Made by a program: the position numbers and the translations under genes
Shown: piece after piece, positions 15,176 to 22,866 of the stretch
How positions within the stretch are numbered: position 1 is the first letter of the stretch
How the letters are laid out: the number at the start of each line of letters is the position of its first letter
Assembly (NCBI GenBank): GCA_045643185.1
Contig: JAZUKH010000128.1
Location: 1 to 31,637, forward strand
DNA length: 31,637 nucleotides
Reading direction: 5' to 3'
Source of the DNA: RGIG464 sp045643185
GTDB taxonomy: Bacteria; Myxococcota_A; Bradymonadia; UBA4248
The notes under the pieces: model-generated
Database searches by the model: none
Seen by the model: the letters and a program-made list of their open reading frames with translations, nothing else
Told to the model about the DNA's origin: nothing

Positions 15176-15994
15176 TTAGAACTTGAAATCAGCTGGTGTG
15201 ATCGAATTGACGAGGGGTTCTTCAAACGCCGTCATCACTTCACAACCGTCTTTTGTAACGACGAGCGTGTGTTCGAACTGCGCGCTCCATTTTTTGTCGA
15301 GCGTGACAGCCGTCCACTTATCATTAAGGATGCGCAGGCGCCAGTCACCGGCATTGATCATCGGTTCGATGGTGAACGTCATGCCTTCGCGCAAACGCAA
15401 TCCGTGTCCTTCACGGCCGTAATGCGGCACCTGTAAATTCTCGTGAAATTCACGACCAATGCCGTGCCCAACGAAATCACGAACCACGCTAAAACCACGG
15501 GGTTCAACAAATTTCTGGATGCAAGCACCGATATCGCCCATACGTGCGTCCGGACGAACCAGACTGATCGCCATGTCGAGGCTACGGCGCGTCGTTTCGA
15601 CCAAATTTACGGCTTCCGGCGACGGCGTGCCACAATAAAACGTCGCATTCACGTCCCCGTGCCAGCCATCCAGGATCGACGTGATGTCGATATTAACGAT
15701 GTCGCCATCTTTCAACACGGTATTCTTACTCGGAATGCCATGACAAACCACTTCGTTGACCGAGATGCAACACGATTTGGGATAATCCCAGGCATCACCG
15801 TTATGCGGGTAATGCAGGCATGCGGGGATCGCGTGGTTTTTGATGGTGTAACGATAAACAAAATCGTCGATTTCGAGCGTCGTAACGCCCGGCTTGACCA
15901 TTTTGCCGGCCTCGATCAGGGTCTTGGAAGCAAGTTTACAGGCTTTGCGCATCTGCTCTATTTCAGCAGCGCTTTTGATAATAATTTCAGGCAT
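15176..15994 (-). CDS. map: Methionine aminopeptidase, type I
   Basis: A 272-aa cytoplasmic metalloenzyme that removes the initiator Met from new proteins. The pita-bread fold residues are all present: His85 (VVCHGIP), and metal ligands Asp103 (NIDIT), Asp114 (HGDVNATF), His177 (GHGIG), Glu210 (TIEPM) and Glu241 (QFEHT), each offset by six from the E. coli numbering. His184 of GREFHE is also kept. Residues 61-72 (HYPHNGDAWDYP) differ from the usual short YHGYP loop. ATG 15994 gives the expected IIIKSAAEIEQMRKA start; the ribosome site is weak (AGGA about 16 bases upstream). It follows the small secreted-protein gene by 31 bases, so the two are probably co-transcribed, and it ends at a strong terminator. 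Confidence 0.95.
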   Translation of the reverse strand: MPEIIIKSAAEIEQMRKACKLASKTLIEAGKMVKPGVTTLEIDDFVYRYTIKNHAIPACLHYPHNGDAWDYPKSCCISVNEVVCHGIPSKNTVLKDGDIVNIDITSILDGWHGDVNATFYCGTPSPEAVNLVETTRRSLDMAISLVRPDARMGDIGACIQKFVEPRGFSVVRDFVGHGIGREFHENLQVPHYGREGHGLRLREGMTFTIEPMINAGDWRLRILNDKWTAVTLDKKWSAQFEHTLVVTKDGCEVMTAFEEPLVNSITPADFKF

Positions 15995-16025
15995 TTTAAC
16001 CGAATCGATGTCCTAAAAAACAAAA

Positions 16026-16565
16026 CTAAAAAACGTTCGTGCAAATGAGACGAAGCGTGTCCATCTGCCCGTTCACGCGGCGACCTTCGATGCCCGTGAC
16101 GATATACCCTTTCGGGCAGTTCAGGCTAAATTCGCCATCTTTGCTATCACTGAGTTTAACGTATTTCGTCTGGGTGGTAGATCCTTCAGGCTTGGCATTG
16201 ACGATATAGCGCTCCGTTTCAACTTTTTGGCGCGTCAGTTCCTTACCATCAAGAAGAACAGCAACGTAGAGTGCAGGCTCCGTCGTGTTGATGGGCGATG
16301 CATCACCGAGCGTTAACTGATATTTGCCATCCACAACCGAAATGAAATGTTTTTCGGTCGCTATGGCTTTTTTACTCGTCTGGCTCGTATAAATTCTAAA
16401 TTCGAGTGGAAGCACACCCGACACAGCAATCGCATCCTGGTCGATGACTTCGCCCTGGTAATTGATGAATGTCTGAACGTTATCATCTGCCATGGCAACG
16501 GACGTGACCGAACCAAAAAGCGCCAAACCCATGAAAATGGATGAAAGTCTAGTTTTTATCGTCAT
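16026..16565 (-). CDS. Small secreted beta-sandwich protein
   Basis: A 179-aa protein. ATG 16565 is chosen for GGAAGA ten bases upstream and because it begins a clean signal peptide (TRLSSIFMGLALFGS, cleavage after AMA at 26). Residues 33-125 match a common exported beta-sandwich pattern: INYQGEVIDQD, LEFRIYTS, VVDGKYQLTLGD, LYVAVLLDG and RQKV, as seen at the N-terminus of many collagen-like or fibre-type surface proteins, but here without the usual fibre. The last 30 residues carry CPKGYIVTGIEGR and MDTLRLIC. The pair Cys150/Cys175 and the VTGIxGR-(x)n-DxLxLxC motif recall small lectin-like domains of myxobacteria. Likely periplasmic or surface-exposed. Partner and ligand unknown. Confidence 0.7.
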   Translation of the reverse strand: MTIKTRLSSIFMGLALFGSVTSVAMADDNVQTFINYQGEVIDQDAIAVSGVLPLEFRIYTSQTSKKAIATEKHFISVVDGKYQLTLGDASPINTTEPALYVAVLLDGKELTRQKVETERYIVNAKPEGSTTQTKYVKLSDSKDGEFSLNCPKGYIVTGIEGRRVNGQMDTLRLICTNVF

Positions 16566-16592
16566 ATATTTATTATCTTCCAGATGACTATG

Positions 16593-16625
16593 AAAAAATG
16601 TAAGGCCGACACGGAAGTCGGCCTT
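16593..16625 (-). terminator. Terminator after the FHA gene
   Basis: AAGGCCGAC (16602-16610) pairs with GTCGGCCTT (16617-16625) in a nine-base stem. On the minus strand it is followed by ACA and T6 (16598-16593). It starts 12 bases past the FHA gene stop codon and lies just upstream of the small secreted-protein gene. Confidence 0.8.
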
Positions 16626-16636
16626 CATGCATCAGG

Positions 16637-18631
16637 TTATTTCCTGCGTTCGTTGTCGTCTATGAGCTTGTTCAATTCCTTGACCTTACGCGCAGTATTC
16701 TCAAGTTTACTGAGTTTCACGACGAGTGCGCGGGCATCTTCAAAATTGTCATTCTTGATGTTGGAACGAACATCGGCACTGAGCTTATTGATATATTCAC
16801 TCGTGAGCTGCGGCAACAGACGCGTTTGAATATCCATGTAGTAAACGCTGTCGATGGAGATCTTACCAAACTGGTTGAGTGCATCTTCGAGCTCATCCGA
16901 ATTTTTGTTACGGTAAGTTCGGTTGGTGTTGATCATATTGGTGTTGATCTCTTCTTCCTGATCGAGAATGGTCATATATTTCTCGATCAGTTCCTTTTTG
17001 CCGTCGAGTTCGATCTTTTCGGCATCACGGAAACTGGAACGCGCATCTTCGAGACGCTTTTCAGCGTAGGCATTGACACCGTTTTCAATGAATTCAGTCG
17101 TCGTTTTGACCATCTGTGCCTTGATTTCCTGTTCCTCTTCAAGACCGCTATAGTGACTATAAGCAACACAGAAGAAGACGAGGCTGCCAAAGCAGAGGAT
17201 AGCCGCAGCCATGATGACCGCGATAGCCCATGTCGGCGTTGTCTGGTTTTGCATATTGCCAGCGTACGAGACCATGTAAGGACTGGTCAACGGCGACGCG
17301 GGGACGGGCACAGAAGGCGGCGGCGCCCAAGCTGGCGCGGCAAGGCCACCACCGGCACGCTCAATCATCGTTTCGCTAGCCGGCGTCGGCGACGGCATCG
17401 GGTTCGGTGAACCATACGAAGGCGATGAACTCGGTGCACTTGGCGCAGATGCACTGCTCGAACGCGGTTTATTCTGATTCGGGTGATAGTTGACGACAGG
17501 CGTGCCCTTCCAAAGTTCTTCAGGATCACCACCGTTCTGTTCAAAACGGAAACGGAGGTTACCGATCTCAATGATATCGCCATCACGAAGCTGGGCATTC
17601 TTGATACGATAGCCGTTCAGGAACGTACCATTCGCACTGTCGAGGTCGACAAGACGGAAACCTTCTTTGTATTTTTCGACGCTGATGTGATGACGACTGA
17701 TCGAGATATCAGAAATGACGATCTCGTTCTTGGGACCACGACCAATGCCCGTTTTATCGCGAACGAGCATGTATTCGCGCTGCTGCGTCTTACCCGATTC
17801 CACGACGAATTTACCCGTGAGCGGATCATAATCCATCGCATCCATCTGAATCTGCGTCTTTTCACCGTCAGCTTCTTCATCGTCATCCATGGGAACTTCG
17901 AGCATCATGGTCTTTTCACCATTATTCTCTTCCTCGTCTTCCCATTGAAGCTCGTCATCATTGGCATTGGGATCGATGGATGAATCGGCGCCACTAGGCG
18001 TTGGCACCACGACGTTGGGAAGCGGTGCAGGCGCCGCGACCGGACTCGGTGCTGACATCGGCATCGGCGCTGCCTGAGCTGCTTTCGCTGCACTGGCTGC
18101 TGCAATCGCTGCGGCGATCTCCTCAGCGGTCGGTTGAGCACAAGCCTGCGTTGCACCTTCCTCTTCATCTTCTTCTTCAGATTCCCACACTGGCTGAGGC
18201 GCGGAAGGAAGACTAGGTTCCTCGGACGCCATGGATTCAACCATACTTGTAGGATCCGAATAACTTATCGGCGCTTCAGGAACATCCGAAAGACCAACCT
18301 CATTGGCGTCTTCCGGAGCCACACTCACAGCTTCCGCGATGGGCGAAGGCGCACTTGCAGGCAAATTTTCGAGTTCCGAATCGGCATCCACCGGGCCCAT
18401 AGGCACCTGACTGGCTGCCCCCACAATGGGAACGCCCGAAACAGAGGCGTTTTGACCACTCAACGAACTCATCGGACGAATCGAACCCGGTGCAGACAAC
18501 GGTTTCATGCCTTTCAGATTCGGGCCATGAAGCTGAGGAAGCTTGGGTAAGGCTGACGAGGCTTTGCCAACACTACCAAGCGGTGGAAGGTGCGTCTTGT
18601 TAAGACCTGGTAACTGTTTACTTTCTGCCAT
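16637..18631 (-). CDS. FHA-domain protein with membrane anchor
   Basis: A 664-aa protein. ATG 18631 is preferred over the adjacent GTG 18634 because GGAG then sits six bases upstream. Residues 1-230 are a disordered Pro/Ala/Ser/Glu-rich region. At 239-283 three short GEKT/GKT motifs occur (GEKTMML, GEKTQIQ, GKTQQRE), a common layout for phospho-Thr sites next to an FHA domain. The FHA domain spans about 285-366, with GRGP (297-300), SRHH (312-315) and NGTFLNG (334-340), the phosphothreonine-binding set. A Pro/Ser-rich linker leads to one transmembrane helix at about 467-490, then a 170-residue helical, coiled-coil-rich part. It probably works as a phospho-dependent scaffold at the inner membrane. 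No kinase gene is in the window. The gene follows the repeat-protein gene by 170 bases. Confidence 0.85.
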   Translation of the reverse strand: MAESKQLPGLNKTHLPPLGSVGKASSALPKLPQLHGPNLKGMKPLSAPGSIRPMSSLSGQNASVSGVPIVGAASQVPMGPVDADSELENLPASAPSPIAEAVSVAPEDANEVGLSDVPEAPISYSDPTSMVESMASEEPSLPSAPQPVWESEEEDEEEGATQACAQPTAEEIAAAIAAASAAKAAQAAPMPMSAPSPVAAPAPLPNVVVPTPSGADSSIDPNANDDELQWEDEEENNGEKTMMLEVPMDDDEEADGEKTQIQMDAMDYDPLTGKFVVESGKTQQREYMLVRDKTGIGRGPKNEIVISDISISRHHISVEKYKEGFRLVDLDSANGTFLNGYRIKNAQLRDGDIIEIGNLRFRFEQNGGDPEELWKGTPVVNYHPNQNKPRSSSASAPSAPSSSPSYGSPNPMPSPTPASETMIERAGGGLAAPAWAPPPSVPVPASPLTSPYMVSYAGNMQNQTTPTWAIAVIMAAAILCFGSLVFFCVAYSHYSGLEEEQEIKAQMVKTTTEFIENGVNAYAEKRLEDARSSFRDAEKIELDGKKELIEKYMTILDQEEEINTNMINTNRTYRNKNSDELEDALNQFGKISIDSVYYMDIQTRLLPQLTSEYINKLSADVRSNIKNDNFEDARALVVKLSKLENTARKVKELNKLIDDNERRK

Positions 18632-18801
18632 CACTATCTCCAGGGATTTTTTCTATACCCGTAAGAACAAAATTAGCCCTTTCATGCCGCGTCCTTTCTA
18701 AAACACTCCCATCAATCTTGCAAGAAATCCATGATTTTTGGGACGAATTACGGTCATTTTCTGCCATTTGGACGCGCGCCCAAGCGTGGGCAAACGCGCT
18801 G

Positions 18802-20295
18802 TTAGGAATCGTCATCCTTTTTGGGCGGCACAAGCTGAGGCGGTTTACGAACCGCCGCCGCGTTGATGGAAGGCATCGATCTCGAAACACCGGGGCTGGC
18901 ACCACCCGGTCTGGGCACCGCCGACACGGCACCATGAATGGACGGCGCTGGTCTCGACAATGCGCTTCGAGAACAACTCACCGGGGATTGCGGCGCGGCC
19001 AAAGGCTCGAGGCGCTGAGCCGGGGCAAGCGATTCGAGACGAGGTACACCGCCCGTCATGCCAACTGGACGCTGCGGCGGCGCTACAGGTTCCAAACGCG
19101 CTGCCGGAGCGGGACGCTGACTCATCGTTCCCGATACCCCTGACATAGGAACTGCACGCTGACTCATTGAACCCGAAACGCCCACGGATGGCACCGCGCG
19201 CTCAGCGCGAGAAATACGTCGATTGCTGTCTGAAGAAAGCGTACCGAGCTGAACGCTCCCCATCGAAACCGAATGCTCCGTATGAGAAATACGAGGATTA
19301 TTATCGGAAGAAAGCGTACCAAGCTGAACCCCGCGAGAAATCCGCTGATTGCAGTCTGAAGAAAGCGTACCGAGCTGAACCGATTTAGGCAAATTACGAC
19401 GCATATTGGGATCCGGCGCACTCGACCCACTCACAGGGCAACTGTCCATCGTCGGACGATGCACGGCCTTCCCGTTGTGCGACGAGCTGCAACCGACACC
19501 CGTCGGCCTCGCCCCTCCGCTGCGTTGAGCATTCGCACCGATCGCACTCAAGACTTCCGCTTTGTCATGCTGATCCGGCATGGTCGGGATCATGGCTGCA
19601 GGACGAACGGAAGCCGCGACGATCGAAGAATGCGAAACATGTCTCGGAACCGGCATCGCCGTACTCGACGACAAACCACGACGATCTCCCCCTGACATTG
19701 ATCGGCGTTCAGAGGTTGCGCCCAATTCTGACAAACGTTCATGAAGCGGTTTGACCTCTTCCACAGAGGCCGATTCAGCCGGCATCGCAACTTCTTTGAT
19801 CGCCGCCACTTGCGGCATCAAAGACGGTTCAGGCTTCTTCGGCGACGCAATGCCCAAAGACGCCAAAAATTCATCCGCCTCACGCGCACTGTCATTCACA
19901 ACTTCAGAATTTACAGCATCTTCAGCGGCTTTCTGACCCGGACGCGCACGTTCGACCAAACGCGCCTGCTCTCGCTGCGCTTTCGCCAAGTGACGCTTGT
20001 ACGTTCCGTCCTCGATCTCGCGCAAAACTCGATTCCAATACGTCGAGTAGCTCGTAAATTTCTGAACATACGTGCGAATGCGAAACTTCGTCGAGGTGTT
20101 CGTCACATTCAGCTGCTCAAACGTGCGCATTATGCGAACCACATCCATACGAAGCTGCGTAGGCGGCATCTTCTCGGCGCCTACAAAATACTGTTCATAT
20201 TTGACACGGAGCTGCTCGAGCTTTTGAGAAAATTCGTCTACCAGAGACTCGACCTCTGCATTCGAATAATCCGTCCTAATCGTGTTGTTTGCCAT
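18802..20295 (-). CDS. MXAN_5187-like protein with VQLGTLSSD repeats
   Basis: A 497-aa protein. Residues 1-105 form a helical domain with YEQYFVGAEKMPP, TSTKFRIRTYVQKFTSYSTYWNR and EDGTYKRH, a pattern I associate with the C-terminal domain of the MXAN_5187 family in myxobacteria. Recognition is from memory and moderate. After it comes a long disordered region with three VQLGTLSSDxNxRIS units, two VSG(S/T)MSQR units and a Pro/Arg/Ala-rich tail ending in KKDDDS. The Ser/Thr content and the FHA protein encoded just downstream suggest the tail may be phosphorylated and bound by that FHA domain; this is an inference. ATG 20295 has a GGGGG-type site. No signal peptide or membrane segment. Confidence 0.65.
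   Translation of the reverse strand: MANNTIRTDYSNAEVESLVDEFSQKLEQLRVKYEQYFVGAEKMPPTQLRMDVVRIMRTFEQLNVTNTSTKFRIRTYVQKFTSYSTYWNRVLREIEDGTYKRHLAKAQREQARLVERARPGQKAAEDAVNSEVVNDSAREADEFLASLGIASPKKPEPSLMPQVAAIKEVAMPAESASVEEVKPLHERLSELGATSERRSMSGGDRRGLSSSTAMPVPRHVSHSSIVAASVRPAAMIPTMPDQHDKAEVLSAIGANAQRSGGARPTGVGCSSSHNGKAVHRPTMDSCPVSGSSAPDPNMRRNLPKSVQLGTLSSDCNQRISRGVQLGTLSSDNNPRISHTEHSVSMGSVQLGTLSSDSNRRISRAERAVPSVGVSGSMSQRAVPMSGVSGTMSQRPAPAARLEPVAPPQRPVGMTGGVPRLESLAPAQRLEPLAAPQSPVSCSRSALSRPAPSIHGAVSAVPRPGGASPGVSRSMPSINAAAVRKPPQLVPPKKDDDS
19232..19390 (-). repeat. VQLGTLSSD coding repeats
   Basis: Three copies of GAAGAAAGCGTACC(G/A)AGCTGAAC, starting at 19232, 19307 and 19358, encode the VQLGTLSSD units on the minus strand. 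Spacings of 75 and 51 bases keep the frame. Near-identity at the DNA level suggests recent amplification. Confidence 0.8.
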
Positions 20296-20328
20296 GCGTG
20301 GCCCCCGAAAGCAGTTAAGAATCTTTGA

Positions 20329-20364
20329 TTTGGGTGTGGAGGCTCAAACCCTCCCAAGTCCAAA
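20329..20364. other. Hairpin between the barrel and repeat-protein genes
   Basis: GGAGG (20338-20342) pairs with CCTCC (20350-20354), enclosed by TTTGG (20329-20333) with CCAAA (20360-20364). On the minus strand it lies directly after the outer-membrane barrel stop codon (20373). It has no good U-tract and may be a weak terminator or an mRNA-stabilising structure. Confidence 0.4.
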
Positions 20365-20372
20365 AAATACTA

Positions 20373-21275
20373 CTAAAAATATAAACTCAAACCAGCCTGA
20401 AATATATCATTTTCGTGATTTTCAAAAGTATGCTGATAACCAACATCCAGACCGACTTTGCCACTCGAATCCCTGAATGCAAGACCCGCCGAAACAACAT
20501 GCTGCTCCGACTCGACTTCGTAACGATAACCGGCACGGATCGGAAACATATTCTTAATAACATATTCAACGCCAACACCGTACGATCCCGTATCCGCGAT
20601 GTGGTCCTTTTCAGCACTGATATTGAACGAAGCTTCAAACATCAAATTGAGTCCCAGCTGAAGGCTGCCAAACGCCACACCGGTTGAGATCATGCGCGGC
20701 ATGATGTTTTTATAATCGCCCACGATCAGATTCTGCGCCGAAAATCCAATCGCCAACCAGTCGACCGGACGAACCATCAAACCCACATCCATCGTAAACT
20801 GAGAAAGATGCTTTTTGCCGCCAAGCTTGATGTGCTCGTAAGCCCCCGTCACGCCAAGGCTCAAAATGTTGTTAGCCAAAGGCACCGCAAGGCCAAGACG
20901 CGCATGATTGTAATGCTGTGTCGACCCCGCAACTTCTGAATGCTCGTAAATGTAACCGATCTCGGCCCCAATGTACTCATTGCTCTTCATATCGAGCAGG
21001 TTGAGCTGAAAACCATGCGTCGTATCCCGATTTCCATAACGATAAGTCGCATCCATCGCGTACATCATCGCCGACGAGATCGCGGCCGGATTGTGCCACA
21101 CCGCCGAAGTGCCGCTGGCCGATGCCACCATGTTGTTGCCCAAAGCCAGACCACGCGACGTCGTCAAACGCTCACGCGCCGTCAATTCATCATTCAGATC
21201 CTGCGCCTGACAAAGCGTCGGCAAAACCATCCCTAGCAGGAACGCCAATACACATATTACGTTTATTCGTTTCAT
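20373..21275 (-). CDS. Outer-membrane beta-barrel protein (PorV/FadL-like)
   Basis: A 300-aa protein. ATG 21275 is chosen since it opens a classic Sec signal peptide (KRINVICVLAFLLGMVLP, cleavage after CQAQ near 25). The mature start contains SRGLALGNNMVASASGTSAVWHNPAAIS, the N-terminal signature of FadL/PorV-type outer-membrane proteins, in which a Gly/Ala-rich hatch is followed by the WxNPA motif. The rest is alternating hydrophobic/polar strands with aromatic girdles, ending in AGLSLYF with a terminal Phe suited to Bam-dependent insertion. It could move small hydrophobic molecules or help export surface proteins; the specific role is unknown. Its RBS is weak. It sits between a structured gap upstream and the MXAN_5187-like gene 78 bases downstream. 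Confidence 0.82.
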   Translation of the reverse strand: MKRINVICVLAFLLGMVLPTLCQAQDLNDELTARERLTTSRGLALGNNMVASASGTSAVWHNPAAISSAMMYAMDATYRYGNRDTTHGFQLNLLDMKSNEYIGAEIGYIYEHSEVAGSTQHYNHARLGLAVPLANNILSLGVTGAYEHIKLGGKKHLSQFTMDVGLMVRPVDWLAIGFSAQNLIVGDYKNIMPRMISTGVAFGSLQLGLNLMFEASFNISAEKDHIADTGSYGVGVEYVIKNMFPIRAGYRYEVESEQHVVSAGLAFRDSSGKVGLDVGYQHTFENHENDIFQAGLSLYF

Positions 21276-21594
21276 CTTTGCGTCATTCAAAAAAAACGGG
21301 GGCAATCCGTTGCAGTCCCAAATGCTTCATCCCTTCGATGAAGATAGAATCATTCGGTGTCCCTTTTATGACATGGAGACTTTTAGGCAAAAAAACAAGG
21401 TCCATGCGCTTAAAAACGACAGGCTTTTATTTTTAGGGCTTGGGTTCGGCCGCTATTGGCGCCACGACATGCTCGCACATGGTCGATTCGCCCACACACA
21501 AAGCGCATTGCACCAAAACCGGCGCCAATACGCGCGCCGGCGTCGGCTATTTCGCCCGCGGTAACCGCGTTCGAAATACGCCGAACGCACCGCA
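21276..21594. other. Gene-free gap with several inverted repeats
   Basis: About 320 bases upstream of the barrel gene. Contents: CTTCATC/GATGAAG hairpin (21325-21343); a pair of TATTGGCGCC and GGCGCCAATA arms at 21454-21463 and 21531-21540; and the TATTT-type palindrome at 21544-21583. No convincing coding frame was found. The barrel-gene promoter should be here, but I cannot place it with confidence. Confidence 0.55.
21544..21583 (+). repeat. TATTT-type intergenic palindrome, copy 3
   Basis: CGGC-TATTTCG pairs with CGAAATA-CGCCG, with an inner GCGG (21558-21561)/CCGC (21565-21568) arm. It ends 12 bases from the stop codon of the minus-strand propeller-like gene (21595). Same plan as 5627-5656 and 10700-10737. 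Confidence 0.7.
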
Positions 21595-22866
21595 TCACAG
21601 CCTGATCTCGCGAATACGCGGGTCGTCTTCTATCGACAAACGGTAAGGATGGTTGAGCAGCGTAACGAGTTCGTTTTGCTCGGCACAGTTTTGCGGAAGC
21701 TGCCACGACATGAGCACCATGGCGCGTTCCATATCCCAAAAGTGAAGGCGCCCGTCACCCAGCATGGCAAGCGTGATGCCGCACGCGTTGGGAAAGATCT
21801 GACGAACAAACGCGTCAGCCGTCGCCGACTCTGGCGTCACACACCAGGCTGTCGTGAGTGCCACCGTGTCACCCAGGCCTTGCAAATAAAGACGTTTGTG
21901 CTTCCAGTCAATGCCGGCATCGAGCGTGCCCATCGAATCCAAAATGGCCTTGGGCAACGGCGCTAGGTTAAAAACTGCGTCATCGACAACGGACTGATTC
22001 TGCCACAAGTAGGCTTGACCTGTCTCATCCACACTCACCGCACCTACTTCCGAACGAGCGATGCGCACAACACGGTGTTCATGGACAAAACGGGTCTCCC
22101 AGCTCCCATCCGGATGAATAAAACGCACTTCATTTTTTTGCATGCCACCAGCACAAGTCACCCAACCTTCCGGCGTGCCCACGCAGTCACCCAGCAACGT
22201 CTGTTCGACGTTCGGCAGCTCAATGACTTCAGGTTGACGCAGGACATTCTTGACGATCACGCAATCTGGCGCAAGCAACGGACTTTTGGCTGCTTTCATG
22301 ACCAGAAGTTCGCCCGTTTCCGGGCCGTCCATCAGACCCACAATCTTCGCGTCAAACTTCATCAACGCCGTGAATGTCTCATGATCGGCTTCTAAATGAT
22401 ACAGGCTTTCTTCTAACGCAATGATCAACTCACCATTGGACGCAGCAAGCCGCATATTTCCCAAACGAAGCCCCGTTTTCTTGAGCGAAAAAAGGTCGAT
22501 CGAGCGTTTGGTCCCTTCCAAAATGTTCGTGCAGGTCAGTGTACTATCTTCAATTTGATAAACATCGCCCATGAGCACGACTGGCGCTGCGCCAAATTTA
22601 AGGGTATTGACACCGGATGCACATCCACGCCCGCGTTCTGAAACGGGAATGCTTCCAAACTCGTTCCAAATTTTTCGCCCCACATCGCGGCCATAATGCT
22701 TGGCAATGAGGTCGATCATCAAACAACTTTCCCAATACAGACCTTTCTTTTCGAGTTCACGAGCACAGTTGACCCACGCCGCGACCTGAGGAACAGGACG
22801 CAACGAGGTAAGCTGACGCACCATGGTCTGAACCTGTTTGGCGCAAGATGCGAGCGTAATGATCAT
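21595..22866 (-). CDS. Propeller-like protein coupled to Hsp70 (hypothetical)
   Basis: A 423-aa protein whose ATG overlaps the Hsp70 stop codon (ATGA, 22863-22866), so translation is probably coupled. Residues 1-75 are helical (VAAWVNCARELEKKGLYWESCLMIDLIAKHYG). The remainder, 85-423, is a string of short beta strands with recurring patterns such as GDVYQIEDSTLTC, GWVTCAGGMQKNEVRF, GQAYLWQNQ and GDGRLHFWDMERAMVL, which suggest a WD40-like beta-propeller built from degenerate blades. The start MIITLASC only looks like a lipobox; there is no basic n-region or adequate hydrophobic stretch. I recognise no named family. As the second gene of a two-gene unit it may be a client or cofactor of the Hsp70. 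Confidence 0.6.
   Translation of the reverse strand: MIITLASCAKQVQTMVRQLTSLRPVPQVAAWVNCARELEKKGLYWESCLMIDLIAKHYGRDVGRKIWNEFGSIPVSERGRGCASGVNTLKFGAAPVVLMGDVYQIEDSTLTCTNILEGTKRSIDLFSLKKTGLRLGNMRLAASNGELIIALEESLYHLEADHETFTALMKFDAKIVGLMDGPETGELLVMKAAKSPLLAPDCVIVKNVLRQPEVIELPNVEQTLLGDCVGTPEGWVTCAGGMQKNEVRFIHPDGSWETRFVHEHRVVRIARSEVGAVSVDETGQAYLWQNQSVVDDAVFNLAPLPKAILDSMGTLDAGIDWKHKRLYLQGLGDTVALTTAWCVTPESATADAFVRQIFPNACGITLAMLGDGRLHFWDMERAMVLMSWQLPQNCAEQNELVTLLNHPYRLSIEDDPRIREIRL

Noticed and set aside
21595..22866. Lipoprotein signal (LASC at residues 5-8) in the Hsp70 partner
   Set aside because: The stretch before the Cys is too short and has no basic residues, so export is unlikely.
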